Shown: positions 16,414 to 24,660, counted from the first letter of the stretch. The stretch is DNA of 64,000 bases from UBA6022 sp032154105 (GCA_032154105.1 JALDYI010000001.1:1-64000); one strand, 5' to 3'. Numbers and translations are program-made. Notes: generated by a model from the letters alone, not told the origin.

Positions 16414-16481
16414 CGATACAACACTTGGAGGCATATCTGGTTTCGAAATACGAAACCATAACAAAACGAAAGGAGCATGGC

Positions 16482-17144
16482 ATGGCATTTGGACCGCGCA
16501 TGCGCATGACGGTTGGTGAGCTCGAAATTGAACTCGCTCCGTATGCCAAAGAAGATATGGCAGGGTTTGTGGACGGGATGTCTCGGCTGCGAATCACGCA
16601 GTATCTTGGACGTCAAACCGCACCTACCATCGAGGAAGAGTACGAATGGTACGACAAGATGCGTACCAACAAGGCTCGCCTTAACTGGGGTATCTGGGTG
16701 ATTGAGGGCAAGACCCGCACACTTATCGGCGATACGACGCTCGAAGATATTACGCAGAAGCACACCCACCAGGCCACGAGTGGGTCGGTGATCTTCCGCG
16801 ATGAGTACTGGGGCAAGGGGATTGCTAGCGCGATCCACAAAGCCCGTACCTGGTATGCATTTCGGCATCTCGGTTTGCATCGTGTCATGTCGGCGGTAAT
16901 CCACGGTAACGTGGCTAGTCGCAAGGCGCTCGAAAAGTCCGGCTACCAGTTGGTCTATGTCGAGCATAACACGGTCTTTGTCGATGGGACGCTTCATCAC
17001 CAGGATAATCTTGAGTGCCTCAATCCACTCGATTCATTTTGGAGGCAGTGGTGGCACGATCGCGTACCGAAAAAGCACGATCGTGACAGCCGACAGTGTA
17101 CGCGTGACGCTATGGCGTGGGCCGATGAACATGTGAAGCTCTAA
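16482..17144 (+). CDS. GNAT-family N-acetyltransferase (RimJ/RimL-like)
   Basis: A 220-aa acetyltransferase. The acetyl-CoA-binding motif is seen in VIFRDEYWGKGIASAIHKA (about 105-123), followed by LGLHRVMSAVIHGNVASRKALEKSGYQ, the classical motif B of the RimJ/RimL and antibiotic-acetyltransferase group. The substrate is unknown (protein N-terminus, amino acid or drug). ATG 16482 is chosen because GAAAGGAG lies just upstream; the frame is open further upstream but contains no better start. The 5' region includes the attenuator-like hairpin. Confidence 0.88.
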   Translation: MAFGPRMRMTVGELEIELAPYAKEDMAGFVDGMSRLRITQYLGRQTAPTIEEEYEWYDKMRTNKARLNWGIWVIEGKTRTLIGDTTLEDITQKHTHQATSGSVIFRDEYWGKGIASAIHKARTWYAFRHLGLHRVMSAVIHGNVASRKALEKSGYQLVYVEHNTVFVDGTLHHQDNLECLNPLDSFWRQWWHDRVPKKHDRDSRQCTRDAMAWADEHVKL

Positions 17145-17152
17145 ACACGCAA

Positions 17153-17183
17153 TCCCCGCCAAGGTTATAGACTTTGGCGGGGA
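17153..17183 (+). terminator. stem-loop terminator after GNAT gene
   Basis: A 10-bp perfect stem TCCCCGCCAA / TTGGCGGGGA beginning 8 bp after the acetyltransferase stop, with no strong T-run. It separates this gene from the FAD oxidase at 17248. Confidence 0.65.
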
Positions 17184-17247
17184 ACTTCACCTCTACATTT
17201 CGATTGGTGCTTGTGCTTATATCTTGTGAAATGATAGAGTTAACTAT

Positions 17248-18894
17248 ATGGATTTACAGGCAGAACTTTCAAAGATTTTTAAAGGCGAGCTCGATACGAG
17301 CGATGTGTCGCGTGAATTTTACTCTCACGATGCAAGCTTGTTTGAGCTAAAGCCGCAGATTATTGGCTTTCCGAAAGATGCCGAAGATATTAAATCAGTC
17401 GTGCGATTTGTGAATGAGCACAAAGCTAAGCATCCAGAGCTAAGCATTACCCCGCGCTCTCGTGGCACAGACATGTCCGGTGCGGCAATTGGCGAATCGA
17501 TAGTCTTGGATATTAGTCAGTACGTAAATAAGTTGCACGAAGTAACTCCGACGTCGGCACATGTACAGCCTGGTATGCTGTACCGAGATTTTGATGTTGA
17601 GACTACCAAGCAAGGCAGTATCCTGCCGAGCTATCCAGCCAGTCGCGATTTGGCATCGGTCGGTGGTATGGTTGGTAATAATTCCGGCGGTGAAAAATCA
17701 TTGCAATACGGCAAGACCGATCAGTTTGTGACCGAGCTAAGTGTGGTACTGAGTGATGGCAATGAGTATGTCATGAAACCGTTAAACCGCGAAGAGCTCA
17801 ACGCCAAGATGGGCCAAGATGATTTCGAGGGGCATTTGTATCGCCAGACATTCGAACTACTAGATGGGCAGTATGATGAAATCCAGGCGGCCGCACCAAA
17901 AGTAAGTAAAGACTCAACCGGGTATCATTTGTGGAATGTATGGAACCGCCAGACGGGCATCTTTGATCTAACGAAATTATTTGTCGGCGCCCAAGGTACG
18001 CTTGGCATTACGACAGATATTCGCTTCCGACTTGTGCCGAAGCCGGCCCATTCCGGTACGCTCGTCTGCTACATGCGTACGATCGACGAGCTTGGAGAAG
18101 TTATCCCGGCGGTACTGGCACACAAGCCTGCAACTTTTGAGAGCTTCGACGACAACACTCTTTGGCTGAGTTTTAAATTCTTCTTTGCCTTCTTGGCGAA
18201 GTTAGGTCTGTGGCGCTGGCTGAAACTTGCGATACAGCTGATTCCCGACGGTGTAATGCTCATAAAAGGCGTGCCGCAGCTCATCTTGCTCATCGAATTT
18301 ACAGGCGAAACAGTCGATGAGGTGAAGTATAAGATTCACACTGCCAAGCAAGATTTGAAGCGCTTCAATTTTACGTATATGGAAGAAGACGAGACGGAAG
18401 CAAAAGCCCAGAAGTTCTGGCTTATGCGCCGCGAGAGTTTCAATCTACTTCGTAGTAAGGTGAAAGACAAGCATACCGCGCCCTTTATCGATGACCTTAT
18501 CGTGCCACCTGCACGCCTGACGGAATTCCTGCCGCAGCTACGCGAGATTATCAAAAAATATAAGTTACTTGCGACGATTGCTGGCCATATGGGCGACGGC
18601 AATTTCCATGTGATTCCACTTATGAAGATTGAGGATCCGAAAGAGCGAGCCAAGCTCGAGCCGGCTATGAAGGAAGTCAATACACTGGTGATTGATTATG
18701 GCGGATCGGTTTCTGGCGAGCACAACGACGGCATGGTGCGTGGGCCTTGGCTTGAGCAAATGTATGGCCCGTCAGTGCTTGGATATATGCGTGAAATCAA
18801 AGCGCTCTACGATCCGCATAATATCTTTAATCCGCATAAAAAGACCGATGCCGATTGGGACTTTAGCTTCAGTCATATACGCCAGCATTTTTAA
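17248..18894 (+). CDS. FAD-linked oxidase, D-lactate/glycolate dehydrogenase type
   Basis: A flavoprotein of the VAO/GlcD family that oxidises a 2-hydroxy acid such as D-lactate or glycolate. The N-terminal FAD-binding domain shows TPRSRGTDMSG (PP-loop), the region YPASRDLASVGGMVGNNSGGEKS and VGAQGTLGI. The C-terminal FAD-oxidase domain has GHMGDGNFH and SGEHNDG, the conserved substrate/metal histidine motifs. The internal hydrophobic stretch (FKFFFAFLAKLGLWRWLKLAIQ) may mediate membrane contact. It stands alone without electron-transfer partners, so the acceptor is unknown. It overlaps the convergent glycosyltransferase gene by 4 bp. Confidence 0.9.
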   Translation: MDLQAELSKIFKGELDTSDVSREFYSHDASLFELKPQIIGFPKDAEDIKSVVRFVNEHKAKHPELSITPRSRGTDMSGAAIGESIVLDISQYVNKLHEVTPTSAHVQPGMLYRDFDVETTKQGSILPSYPASRDLASVGGMVGNNSGGEKSLQYGKTDQFVTELSVVLSDGNEYVMKPLNREELNAKMGQDDFEGHLYRQTFELLDGQYDEIQAAAPKVSKDSTGYHLWNVWNRQTGIFDLTKLFVGAQGTLGITTDIRFRLVPKPAHSGTLVCYMRTIDELGEVIPAVLAHKPATFESFDDNTLWLSFKFFFAFLAKLGLWRWLKLAIQLIPDGVMLIKGVPQLILLIEFTGETVDEVKYKIHTAKQDLKRFNFTYMEEDETEAKAQKFWLMRRESFNLLRSKVKDKHTAPFIDDLIVPPARLTEFLPQLREIIKKYKLLATIAGHMGDGNFHVIPLMKIEDPKERAKLEPAMKEVNTLVIDYGGSVSGEHNDGMVRGPWLEQMYGPSVLGYMREIKALYDPHNIFNPHKKTDADWDFSFSHIRQHF

Positions 18895-20060
18895 TGGGAA
18901 AACGCTTTTTTGCCTAGTCGAGATATTCCAGGCAGGCGTATCCACGCGGCGTGTACAATAGTCGTGACAGCAACGGCGAGATACGTGACAGTGAGTATAT
19001 AAAACGGCACAAAATACATAGGCACGAGCAGGCTAAGGCGGACCTTTTGTGGGTGCGACATGCCGGGGTGTGACCATATCCCAAGTAGTACATAGATGCT
19101 TAAAATGAAGATGCTGATAAAAAGTAAAATTGGCTGGTGTGCAACGAGCGCGAGAAACAGAAAATAGCTGAGCAAAAATGGCAGGGCAATACACAAGTAA
19201 CCCAGGCACAGCGACGCTAATGCATGCAATCCGTCGTGAAAGAGGTTTTTATAAGCGGCTTGGCGAATTGAAATAGGTGCCAGAATTATCTCGGGCAGCA
19301 CTTCGTATACATATGTCATAAGCTCACGGCCCGTCATCGCTGGCCGGTGCGCGATGATATCTTCGGCAGTATAGGTCTTGAGCCACGGCTGCGAGCGCCG
19401 CGCTAAGAATGCTTCTGCTCGATAGAACAAAATACCCGAGTCGCTAGGGGTGTAGGTACGTGTAAGTATGTTTGCTAGTTTATTCCAAAAAAAGACGAGT
19501 GATTGAGTATATGTCTGTAGAAGTCCAATCGTACTATATCGGGTTGAGATGGTGATATGTGCGCGCAAAACTGAAGTATCGTTTTGTGCATTAAAATGCC
19601 ACACGCTATGCTTTATTGCGGCTTTGTCGAGTCGGTCGCTGTCGCGGAGAACAAGCACGATATCACCATGTCCATAGCGGCGATAGCCGGCATCGAGGTT
19701 CGACCGGGAAGATTTCTTGCCGCCAAAAACATAGACAGGTCGACTGGGTGTAGTGAGGGATGTAGCGAGCTTCTTTAGAGTCGCACGACTGCGTGTAGTG
19801 CAAACAAGAACGAACTCAAGTCTACGATAGGAGCTCTTTTGCAGGTTGCGTAGCGCTTCCTTTGTGAGGCTACTGTCGGTGCCGGCTATAAGTAGAACGG
19901 TTACAAGGGGGCGAGCGCGGTATCGACGCGAATGAGGATGTAGTTTAAAAATGCGGCGTCGCCTTACATCTCGAAAGTCATCAACCGTCGTACCTGCAAT
20001 TAATCCACAGGTCATTACGATAATTGCAATTAAACTAAAAATAAGCAGTGGATCTATCAT
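18891..20060 (-). CDS. membrane glycosyltransferase-like protein (GT2-like)
   Basis: A 389-aa protein with an N-terminal membrane helix (about 4-24), a cytoplasmic domain and three or more C-terminal helices, the architecture of processive or polyprenyl-linked family 2 glycosyltransferases. VTVLLIAGTD followed by LRNLQKSSYRRLEFVLV matches the GT2 nucleotide-binding start, and IVLVLRDSDRLDKAAI matches the DxD region. The catalytic D and QxxRW motifs are not obvious, so activity is uncertain. ATG 20060 overlaps the sortase stop by one base (TAATG). It is the third gene of an operon with the LPNTS surface protein and the sortase, so it may glycosylate a surface component. Confidence 0.65.
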   Translation of the reverse strand: MIDPLLIFSLIAIIVMTCGLIAGTTVDDFRDVRRRRIFKLHPHSRRYRARPLVTVLLIAGTDSSLTKEALRNLQKSSYRRLEFVLVCTTRSRATLKKLATSLTTPSRPVYVFGGKKSSRSNLDAGYRRYGHGDIVLVLRDSDRLDKAAIKHSVWHFNAQNDTSVLRAHITISTRYSTIGLLQTYTQSLVFFWNKLANILTRTYTPSDSGILFYRAEAFLARRSQPWLKTYTAEDIIAHRPAMTGRELMTYVYEVLPEIILAPISIRQAAYKNLFHDGLHALASLCLGYLCIALPFLLSYFLFLALVAHQPILLFISIFILSIYVLLGIWSHPGMSHPQKVRLSLLVPMYFVPFYILTVTYLAVAVTTIVHAAWIRLPGISRLGKKAFSH

Positions 20061-20683
20061 TATTTGGTAACTTCCTTGAAGGTGAATGTAAACATGGTGC
20101 GCCACTCGCTGAGGCTGCCCGTGCAGGTTTGAACAGTGAGAATCGGCGGACCTGTGTAGTTAAAGATACTTGTATCATCGGGCGTTAGGCTGCGTGATGA
20201 TTGAAATGAATAGGTGAAGACGTGTCCATTTTCGGTATAGATTTGAGCAAGCGAACCGACAGCTGGCGGACGCCATACGAGCGGCCCGAGTACTTGATCA
20301 GTGGCGTGCCCATAGATGAAGGTATTGCCCGAATGGTTATTTGCCAGCATAGTCATCATGGCGTACTGGAGATGATGATCGCTCAGGCTCCAAGAGCCGT
20401 TTGCCTCGTTGTAGTAGCCTTCGTCAATTGGCAGATCAATGCCTGACCCCTCGATCACTAGTCGCGTCGGCCTGCCTGACATAAGAATGAAAGCAGGAGG
20501 CGCTTCTTTTTTTGATTCAGAGGCTTGAGGGGGCGATGTGACGACGGGCGCCTGCGCAAGAACGGTCGTCCGAGGTGTATATGCGGCAATTGCTGCGTAG
20601 TACACTAGGCCGACCGTTCCGAAGTATAGCCCCCCGGTTATGAGAGAAAAGCGAAGCTTTTGCATCCATGCCGGAGTGGTCAT
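20060..20683 (-). CDS. sortase
   Basis: A transpeptidase that cleaves LPXTG-like signals and anchors proteins to the cell wall. It has an N-terminal membrane anchor (about 13-33), a Pro/Ser-rich linker, and a catalytic domain with His126 in FIYGHATDQVLG, Cys187 in LTVQTCTGS and Arg195 in LSEWR, the expected His-Cys-Arg triad. The length (207 aa) is typical of sortase D/E-like enzymes. It lies 6 bp after the gene for a protein ending in an LPNTS signal, its likely substrate. Confidence 0.9.
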   Translation of the reverse strand: MTTPAWMQKLRFSLITGGLYFGTVGLVYYAAIAAYTPRTTVLAQAPVVTSPPQASESKKEAPPAFILMSGRPTRLVIEGSGIDLPIDEGYYNEANGSWSLSDHHLQYAMMTMLANNHSGNTFIYGHATDQVLGPLVWRPPAVGSLAQIYTENGHVFTYSFQSSRSLTPDDTSIFNYTGPPILTVQTCTGSLSEWRTMFTFTFKEVTK

Positions 20684-20689
20684 GGCTGC

Positions 20690-21238
20690 CTACCTTAGCG
20701 CAAGCCGGCGATAGGCGATTATACCAAGCCGTGATGCTATGAGCAGACTGGCTAGGCTGACGCTACCAATCAACACGTTATCGAGTAGCGCGCTACTGCT
20801 TGTATTTGGAAGTGCCGCAATGGTCGTGACTGGCACTGGTGCTCCAGCGCCCATGCCACCGACTGGTTGTGATGGAGTTGGGGCTTCTGGTGTAACAGCT
20901 GCAGGCTGAGTCGCACATGTGGCACCGATCTCAACTGTTGCGCCATTCTCATTAGTTGCGTTGCCAGTGACCGAGCCGCCGCCGGTTGTATTGCCCGAAT
21001 TATCAGCGTCGCCCGTACTGCCTGTTTGAGAATTCTCATTTACGACATAAATATTATTCGAGCAGGTGACGGTTATTTCTCGTGAATCAACGCATTCTAC
21101 TACGTTTGTCGAACCTGGACCTGTGTTTGTAATGACAAGAGCTCCATCGCACGAGGGAGTTGTCTCTGCACTCGCCACTCCTCCCATAAACGCTAAACTT
21201 GCCACTACTGCAACGAAACCTCGCATGTATCGTTTCAT
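20690..21238 (-). CDS. secreted LPNTS-anchored surface protein
   Basis: A 182-aa secreted protein with a signal peptide (cleavage near ASA^ETTP), one copy of a repeat found also at 22083 (ITNTGPGSTN ... NENSQTGSTGDADNSGNTTGG), a Pro/Gly linker, and a C-terminal sorting signal LPNTS, hydrophobic helix and basic end (YRRLALR). Four Cys may form disulfides. ATG 21238 is preferred because GGAGG lies 7 nt upstream; a GTG at 21244 is less likely. It heads an operon with the sortase and the glycosyltransferase. A minus-strand -10 TATAAT at 21357-21352 adjoins a Crp-type box. Confidence 0.85.
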   Translation of the reverse strand: MKRYMRGFVAVVASLAFMGGVASAETTPSCDGALVITNTGPGSTNVVECVDSREITVTCSNNIYVVNENSQTGSTGDADNSGNTTGGGSVTGNATNENGATVEIGATCATQPAAVTPEAPTPSQPVGGMGAGAPVPVTTIAALPNTSSSALLDNVLIGSVSLASLLIASRLGIIAYRRLALR

Positions 21239-21351
21239 ATTCACACCTCCGTATTACACTTGGTATGTCTTCGTTATACAGCAACTTATTTTCCACGACA
21301 ATAGCAAAGAATCATGTTTTCATATCTTATGAGAAGGGTAAAACAAAATGT

Positions 21352-21400
21352 ATTATATGTGAGAATCTTCACATACCACGGCATTATTTAGGCCTATTCT
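21352..21400. promoter_or_regulatory. Crp-type operator in a divergent promoter region
   Basis: ATGTGA-GAATCT-TCACAT at 21357-21374 contains a perfect TGTGA-N6-TCACA Crp/Fnr-family box (21358-21373). On the minus strand the box adjoins the -10 TATAAT of the LPNTS operon (21357-21352), overlapping its -35 zone, which suggests repression. On the plus strand a -10 TATTCT at 21395-21400 would put the start near 21407 and the box centre near -41.5, the class II activator position. The regulator encoded at 24768 is the obvious candidate. Confidence 0.8.
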
Positions 21401-21442
21401 AAGAATGTCTTTATGTGCGAATGAGTAGAGGGGAGCGACATT

Positions 21443-21982
21443 ATGTGGAGTTATTCAAAACCATCAATGTATCGTCCAAGAAAAAATGGCGTGCATCGTA
21501 GCGCATACTTTTTAACACGAAGTAAGTCCGTCGCAGCACTACGCGTCGGCGTACCACTATTTGTGGTTGCCTTGGCTTCGACACTGGGTTGGTATTCAAG
21601 CTCAGTATCAAAGCCCGCAGCAACGGCAGATGTAGCAAGTGGAGAGACGGTCGTAAATGAACAGCAGGTTGAGACGCCAAAGCCTACGACGACCGATTCT
21701 ATTAATTCGATTGACGCGAGTTTGGAAGTGACGCAATCGCAGAGCGACGGCGAAAGTGAGCCGGTTGTTGAAACGAAGCTCAATATCAACTCTGAGCCAG
21801 TTACGATTCCAGAAGACGGAACTGTACATAAGGTTATTCAAGACGAGAATGGTACAACGACCGTTGACATCTCGGTCGACTCACAAACCAATGGCTCGAG
21901 CGAGAAAAGCACATCAATGAATGTCGAGGTTAATTCAAGCAATCAGCTTGAGTCGAGCGTCGGCAGCCAAGAGGGGCCATAG
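21443..21982 (+). CDS. membrane-anchored extracellular Ser/Thr-rich protein
   Basis: A 179-aa protein with a basic cytoplasmic N-terminus, a single membrane helix (about 32-54) and a Ser/Thr/Glu/Asn-rich outside domain of low complexity without Cys. GGGGAGCGACATT upstream supplies a ribosome binding site for ATG 21443. The family is not recognised. It is transcribed divergently from the sortase operon and is followed by two genes for repeat proteins, so it is probably part of the same surface structure, perhaps as a membrane tether. Confidence 0.78.
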   Translation: MWSYSKPSMYRPRKNGVHRSAYFLTRSKSVAALRVGVPLFVVALASTLGWYSSSVSKPAATADVASGETVVNEQQVETPKPTTTDSINSIDASLEVTQSQSDGESEPVVETKLNINSEPVTIPEDGTVHKVIQDENGTTTVDISVDSQTNGSSEKSTSMNVEVNSSNQLESSVGSQEGP

Positions 21983-21998
21983 CCGCCCCTCTTTCCTT
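21970..21998 (+). terminator. hairpin overlapping the stop codon of the 179-aa gene
   Basis: An 8-bp stem AGAGGGGC / GCCCCTCT with a 7-nt loop that includes the stop, followed by TTCCTT. Probably an intrinsic terminator, partial or complete, before the leader of the 22083 gene. Confidence 0.6.
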
Positions 21999-22007
21999 GT
22001 GGTCACT

Positions 22008-22060
22008 CGACTCGGGGAGGTGCAATCTCTCGGAGTCGGGCGAACACCCGAAAGGTACTA
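22008..22060 (+). promoter_or_regulatory. structured 5' leader of the two-repeat protein gene
   Basis: CGACTC (22008-22013) pairs with GAGTCG (22033-22038), extended inward by five more pairs after one mismatch, with loop GTGCAAT; a second short hairpin CGGG/CCCG (22037-22050) overlaps its base. The strings TCGGGGAGG, CAATCT and ACCCGAAAGG recur in the leader of the next gene (22723-22800, last one as ACCCGAAGGG). It may be a shared RNA regulatory element; I cannot assign it to a known riboswitch class. Confidence 0.4.
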
Positions 22061-22082
22061 TTCATAACTAAAGGAGGACAAA

Positions 22083-22679
22083 ATGAAAACTCAAAAAACA
22101 ATAGGTGCCGCAGTGCTCTCGCTGAGCCTCTTAGTTGGTCTTAGTGGTTTTGCAGGCGCAGTCGATGGTTCTATAGAAAATACCGGCCCACGCTCGTATA
22201 ACACAGTAAAAAGTGAAGTCGAGCGTAAAATCAGAGTCTGGAATGACAACGATTTGAGGCTTGATAACGATAACTACCAGCGTGCCTATACGGGCGATGC
22301 CCGAACAACCGGAAACACCACTGGTGGTGATGCGGAATCTGGTAGTGCATCAAATTCAAATGAGCTTGATGTAACCGCAACCGTTGATAACGGTTCTTCA
22401 GCTGGCGACTGGGCAGATGTGCTTGGTGGTAATGGTGGCGGTGAAAGCTCAGGTAGCATTGAGCAAACTGGCCCAAGGTCTACCAATAGAATCACGATTG
22501 AAGACAAGACTGATGTTCGTATCAACAATGACAACGACATCAAGATCTACAACGATAACAGCCAACGTGCATCATCTGGTGACGCCCGAGTTTCAGGCAA
22601 CACTACTGGTGGTGACGCCACAACTGGCGACGCGACTAATATGAATACAACAACAGTTAACTTAACTGTTCGTAACTAA
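22083..22679 (+). CDS. secreted two-repeat surface protein
   Basis: A 198-aa protein with signal peptide (cleavage near GFAGA^VDGS) and two tandem copies of a 95-residue unit: GSIENTGPRSYN at 29 and GSIEQTGPRSTN at 124, then NDND blocks, QRA(Y/S)(T/S)GDAR and GNTTGGDA at 77 and 172. No Cys, no sorting signal and no C-terminal anchor are present, so it is secreted or held by partners. The regularly spaced Asn, Thr and Gly suggest a beta-solenoid. AAAGGAGGACAAA gives an excellent ribosome binding site. One unit of the same repeat is present in the sortase substrate (20690). Confidence 0.85.
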   Translation: MKTQKTIGAAVLSLSLLVGLSGFAGAVDGSIENTGPRSYNTVKSEVERKIRVWNDNDLRLDNDNYQRAYTGDARTTGNTTGGDAESGSASNSNELDVTATVDNGSSAGDWADVLGGNGGGESSGSIEQTGPRSTNRITIEDKTDVRINNDNDIKIYNDNSQRASSGDARVSGNTTGGDATTGDATNMNTTTVNLTVRN

Positions 22680-22722
22680 TAGTTAGCGGAGTGATTGTAC
22701 CCAAGGTATGACACGGATACGT

Positions 22723-22754
22723 TCGGGGAGGACAATCTGCGGGATCCTCCCCGA
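22723..22754 (+). promoter_or_regulatory. stem-loop in leader of the 602-aa surface protein gene
   Basis: A perfect 10-bp stem TCGGGGAGGA / TCCTCCCCGA with a 12-nt loop containing CAATCT. It lies between the two repeat-protein genes, about 50 nt before the start of the second. It could end transcription of the first (a T-rich stretch follows after 12 nt) or act as part of the motif shared with the leader at 22008-22060. Confidence 0.5.
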
Positions 22755-22802
22755 CCTAGAATTTATTTTTCAGCAGCAACTGTAACCCGAAGGGAGTGTG
22801 TT

Positions 22803-24611
22803 ATGCGGAACCATAAAAATATCATACGAGCTTGTTTTATCTACGCGCTCGTTGTTGTCACGGCAACCGGATATCCACTCACTGCGTTTGCCGCTTCGGC
22901 TGAGCCGTCAACTACATCGACGGCTCCTGCGCCACAAGAAGCCTACACATTCAATCCAGATACGGGACGATGGGATAGTAATAAATGGAAGTACGACCCT
23001 GCTACAAGTACATACCAGAGGCCGCCAGCTCCTGCGCCTCCTATCATAACCACGCCGGAAACGCCCGTGGTCGCGGGTGCTGGCAATCAAGCTCCAGCCG
23101 TACCGTCGGGTATATCGAGTACAACGACTACAGTTGAAGGGTCAGATGGCTCGACTAGCACTACCGATCAATCAACTATCGGAGTTGGAAATAACCTGAC
23201 TTCTCAGGCGCAAACTGGCAATGCCGATGTTACGACGAACACAACAGGAGGTAACGCCACGAGTGGTAACGCTACCGCAACAACGACCGTTGTCAACGCC
23301 GTTCATTCAACAGTTCAGGGCGACACTGCAGGTGTGGCTCATTTTACGGCAGATATATATGGTAACGTTGTCGGTGATATTACGTTAGGGCCGGCACTGA
23401 ACGGCGCAATGGCGAGTTCGGGAAACGGCCAATCCAATACGGTTGTAAATGCCAACCAGACGACAAATCTGACAAATGATATCTCACTTGGCGCAATGAG
23501 CGGTGACGCAAATGTGACCAATAACACGACTGCGGGTAACGCCACGACAGGAACTGCCAATACAGTCGCCAATGTTATCAATCTTATCAATTCGATCATT
23601 GCCGCCAATAAGTCATTTATTGGCACGATCAATATATATGGCAATCTCGACGGTGACATACTGATCTCGCCAGATTTTATTCCACAGCTGCTCGCGAGTA
23701 ACGCACCGTCGGCTACGCATACCACCGACTCGACGTCGGTACTAAATGCGAGCGACACCCAGTCAATTATTAACAATGTTACATTAAACGCCGCTAGCGG
23801 TAGTGCGAATGTTCTCGACAATACGACCGCTGGTAGCGCAACATCAGGTACGGCAGCAACGAATCTCACAATCCTAAACTACACCGGTCATCAAGTGGTA
23901 GCGAGTAACAGCCTTCTCATCTTCGTTAATGTTCTTGGCCGCTGGGTTGGGCTCATCGTCGATGCGCCAGCGGGGGCGACTGCGGCCGTACTCGGAAACG
24001 GCGTCACGAGCAACATAGCAACAGGTGGTGACCTGGTGGTAAACGGCAGCACGACGCATGGCATTACGAACAATATTGACCTCGCCTCTCTGTCTGGAGA
24101 CGCCACTGTTCAGGGAAATACCAGCGCTGGAAATGCCACGAGTGGCAATGCAACCGCTTCGGCAAACATCGCCAATATCAGTACGAGCAGCTTCAGTGTC
24201 TCTGACTGGTTTGGTATCCTCTTTATCAACGTCTTCGACACCTGGCTTGGTAGCTTCGGCGTCGACACAGCCAACGGTACGGTAACGCCAATTACTACCG
24301 AATCGATTCCATCGGTGCCTCACACACCAGTAGCTGCTGTATCTGTACCGCAATTCGGATTCGTACCTCGAGATGTGGCACGATCATCAAATACTGCTGC
24401 GTCAAATGACTCCATCGACGGCCCAATAGCCGAGAGTGTCAGTACAATAGCGACACGACCAGCTGCGATTATCGAGGGTGAGACGACCGCTCCGATCGTT
24501 ATATCCGAAGCCCCTCAGCCAAGTTCATTCCCGGCGATGCTCGTCATCGCGAGTCTTATCGGTGCCACGGTCGTAGCCGGTGTTGGCCTGTACCGCAAAC
24601 AAGATATGTAG
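22803..24611 (+). CDS. large repetitive surface protein, 602 aa
   Basis: A secreted, C-terminally membrane-anchored protein. Signal peptide 1-30, then a short module with FNPDTGRWDSNKWKYDP (50-66), a Pro-rich linker, and four units of about 95-99 residues marked by NTTGG/NTTAG/NTSAG at 146, 241, 340 and 439. Each unit has SGDA-like and (T)SGNA blocks followed by a hydrophobic segment (INIYGNLDGDILI-type). A C-terminal helix (about 577-595) and short basic tail follow, without LPXTG. The repeat period equals that of the 198-aa protein upstream. Start ATG 22803 follows GAAGGGAG; the frame is open further upstream without a good start. Probably a fibrous adhesin. Confidence 0.83.
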   Translation: MRNHKNIIRACFIYALVVVTATGYPLTAFAASAEPSTTSTAPAPQEAYTFNPDTGRWDSNKWKYDPATSTYQRPPAPAPPIITTPETPVVAGAGNQAPAVPSGISSTTTTVEGSDGSTSTTDQSTIGVGNNLTSQAQTGNADVTTNTTGGNATSGNATATTTVVNAVHSTVQGDTAGVAHFTADIYGNVVGDITLGPALNGAMASSGNGQSNTVVNANQTTNLTNDISLGAMSGDANVTNNTTAGNATTGTANTVANVINLINSIIAANKSFIGTINIYGNLDGDILISPDFIPQLLASNAPSATHTTDSTSVLNASDTQSIINNVTLNAASGSANVLDNTTAGSATSGTAATNLTILNYTGHQVVASNSLLIFVNVLGRWVGLIVDAPAGATAAVLGNGVTSNIATGGDLVVNGSTTHGITNNIDLASLSGDATVQGNTSAGNATSGNATASANIANISTSSFSVSDWFGILFINVFDTWLGSFGVDTANGTVTPITTESIPSVPHTPVAAVSVPQFGFVPRDVARSSNTAASNDSIDGPIAESVSTIATRPAAIIEGETTAPIVISEAPQPSSFPAMLVIASLIGATVVAGVGLYRKQDM

Positions 24612-24644
24612 CCCGGAGGCTGCGCATTCCGTCTAGAGCCTGTG

Positions 24645-24660
24645 TGTGCGCAAAGTCACA
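24645..24660 (+). promoter_or_regulatory. Crp-type box upstream of the crp-like gene
   Basis: TGTGC-GCAAAG-TCACA matches TGTGA-N6-TCACA at 9 of 10 positions and lies 107 bp upstream of the Crp-family gene, suggesting autoregulation. The rest of 24612-24767 holds no gene, and no convincing -35/-10 pair was found. Confidence 0.6.

Noticed and set aside
23339..23869. 176-aa minus-strand frame within the 602-aa surface protein
   Set aside because: An antisense shadow of the repetitive Asn/Thr/Gly sequence; the plus-strand reading has signal peptide, repeats and anchor.
22083..24611. Regular repeats at first sight resembling a CRISPR or minisatellite
   Set aside because: The periodicity is at protein level (~95 residues) with diverged codons; there are no identical short DNA repeats with spacers. 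No CRISPR array was seen in the window.
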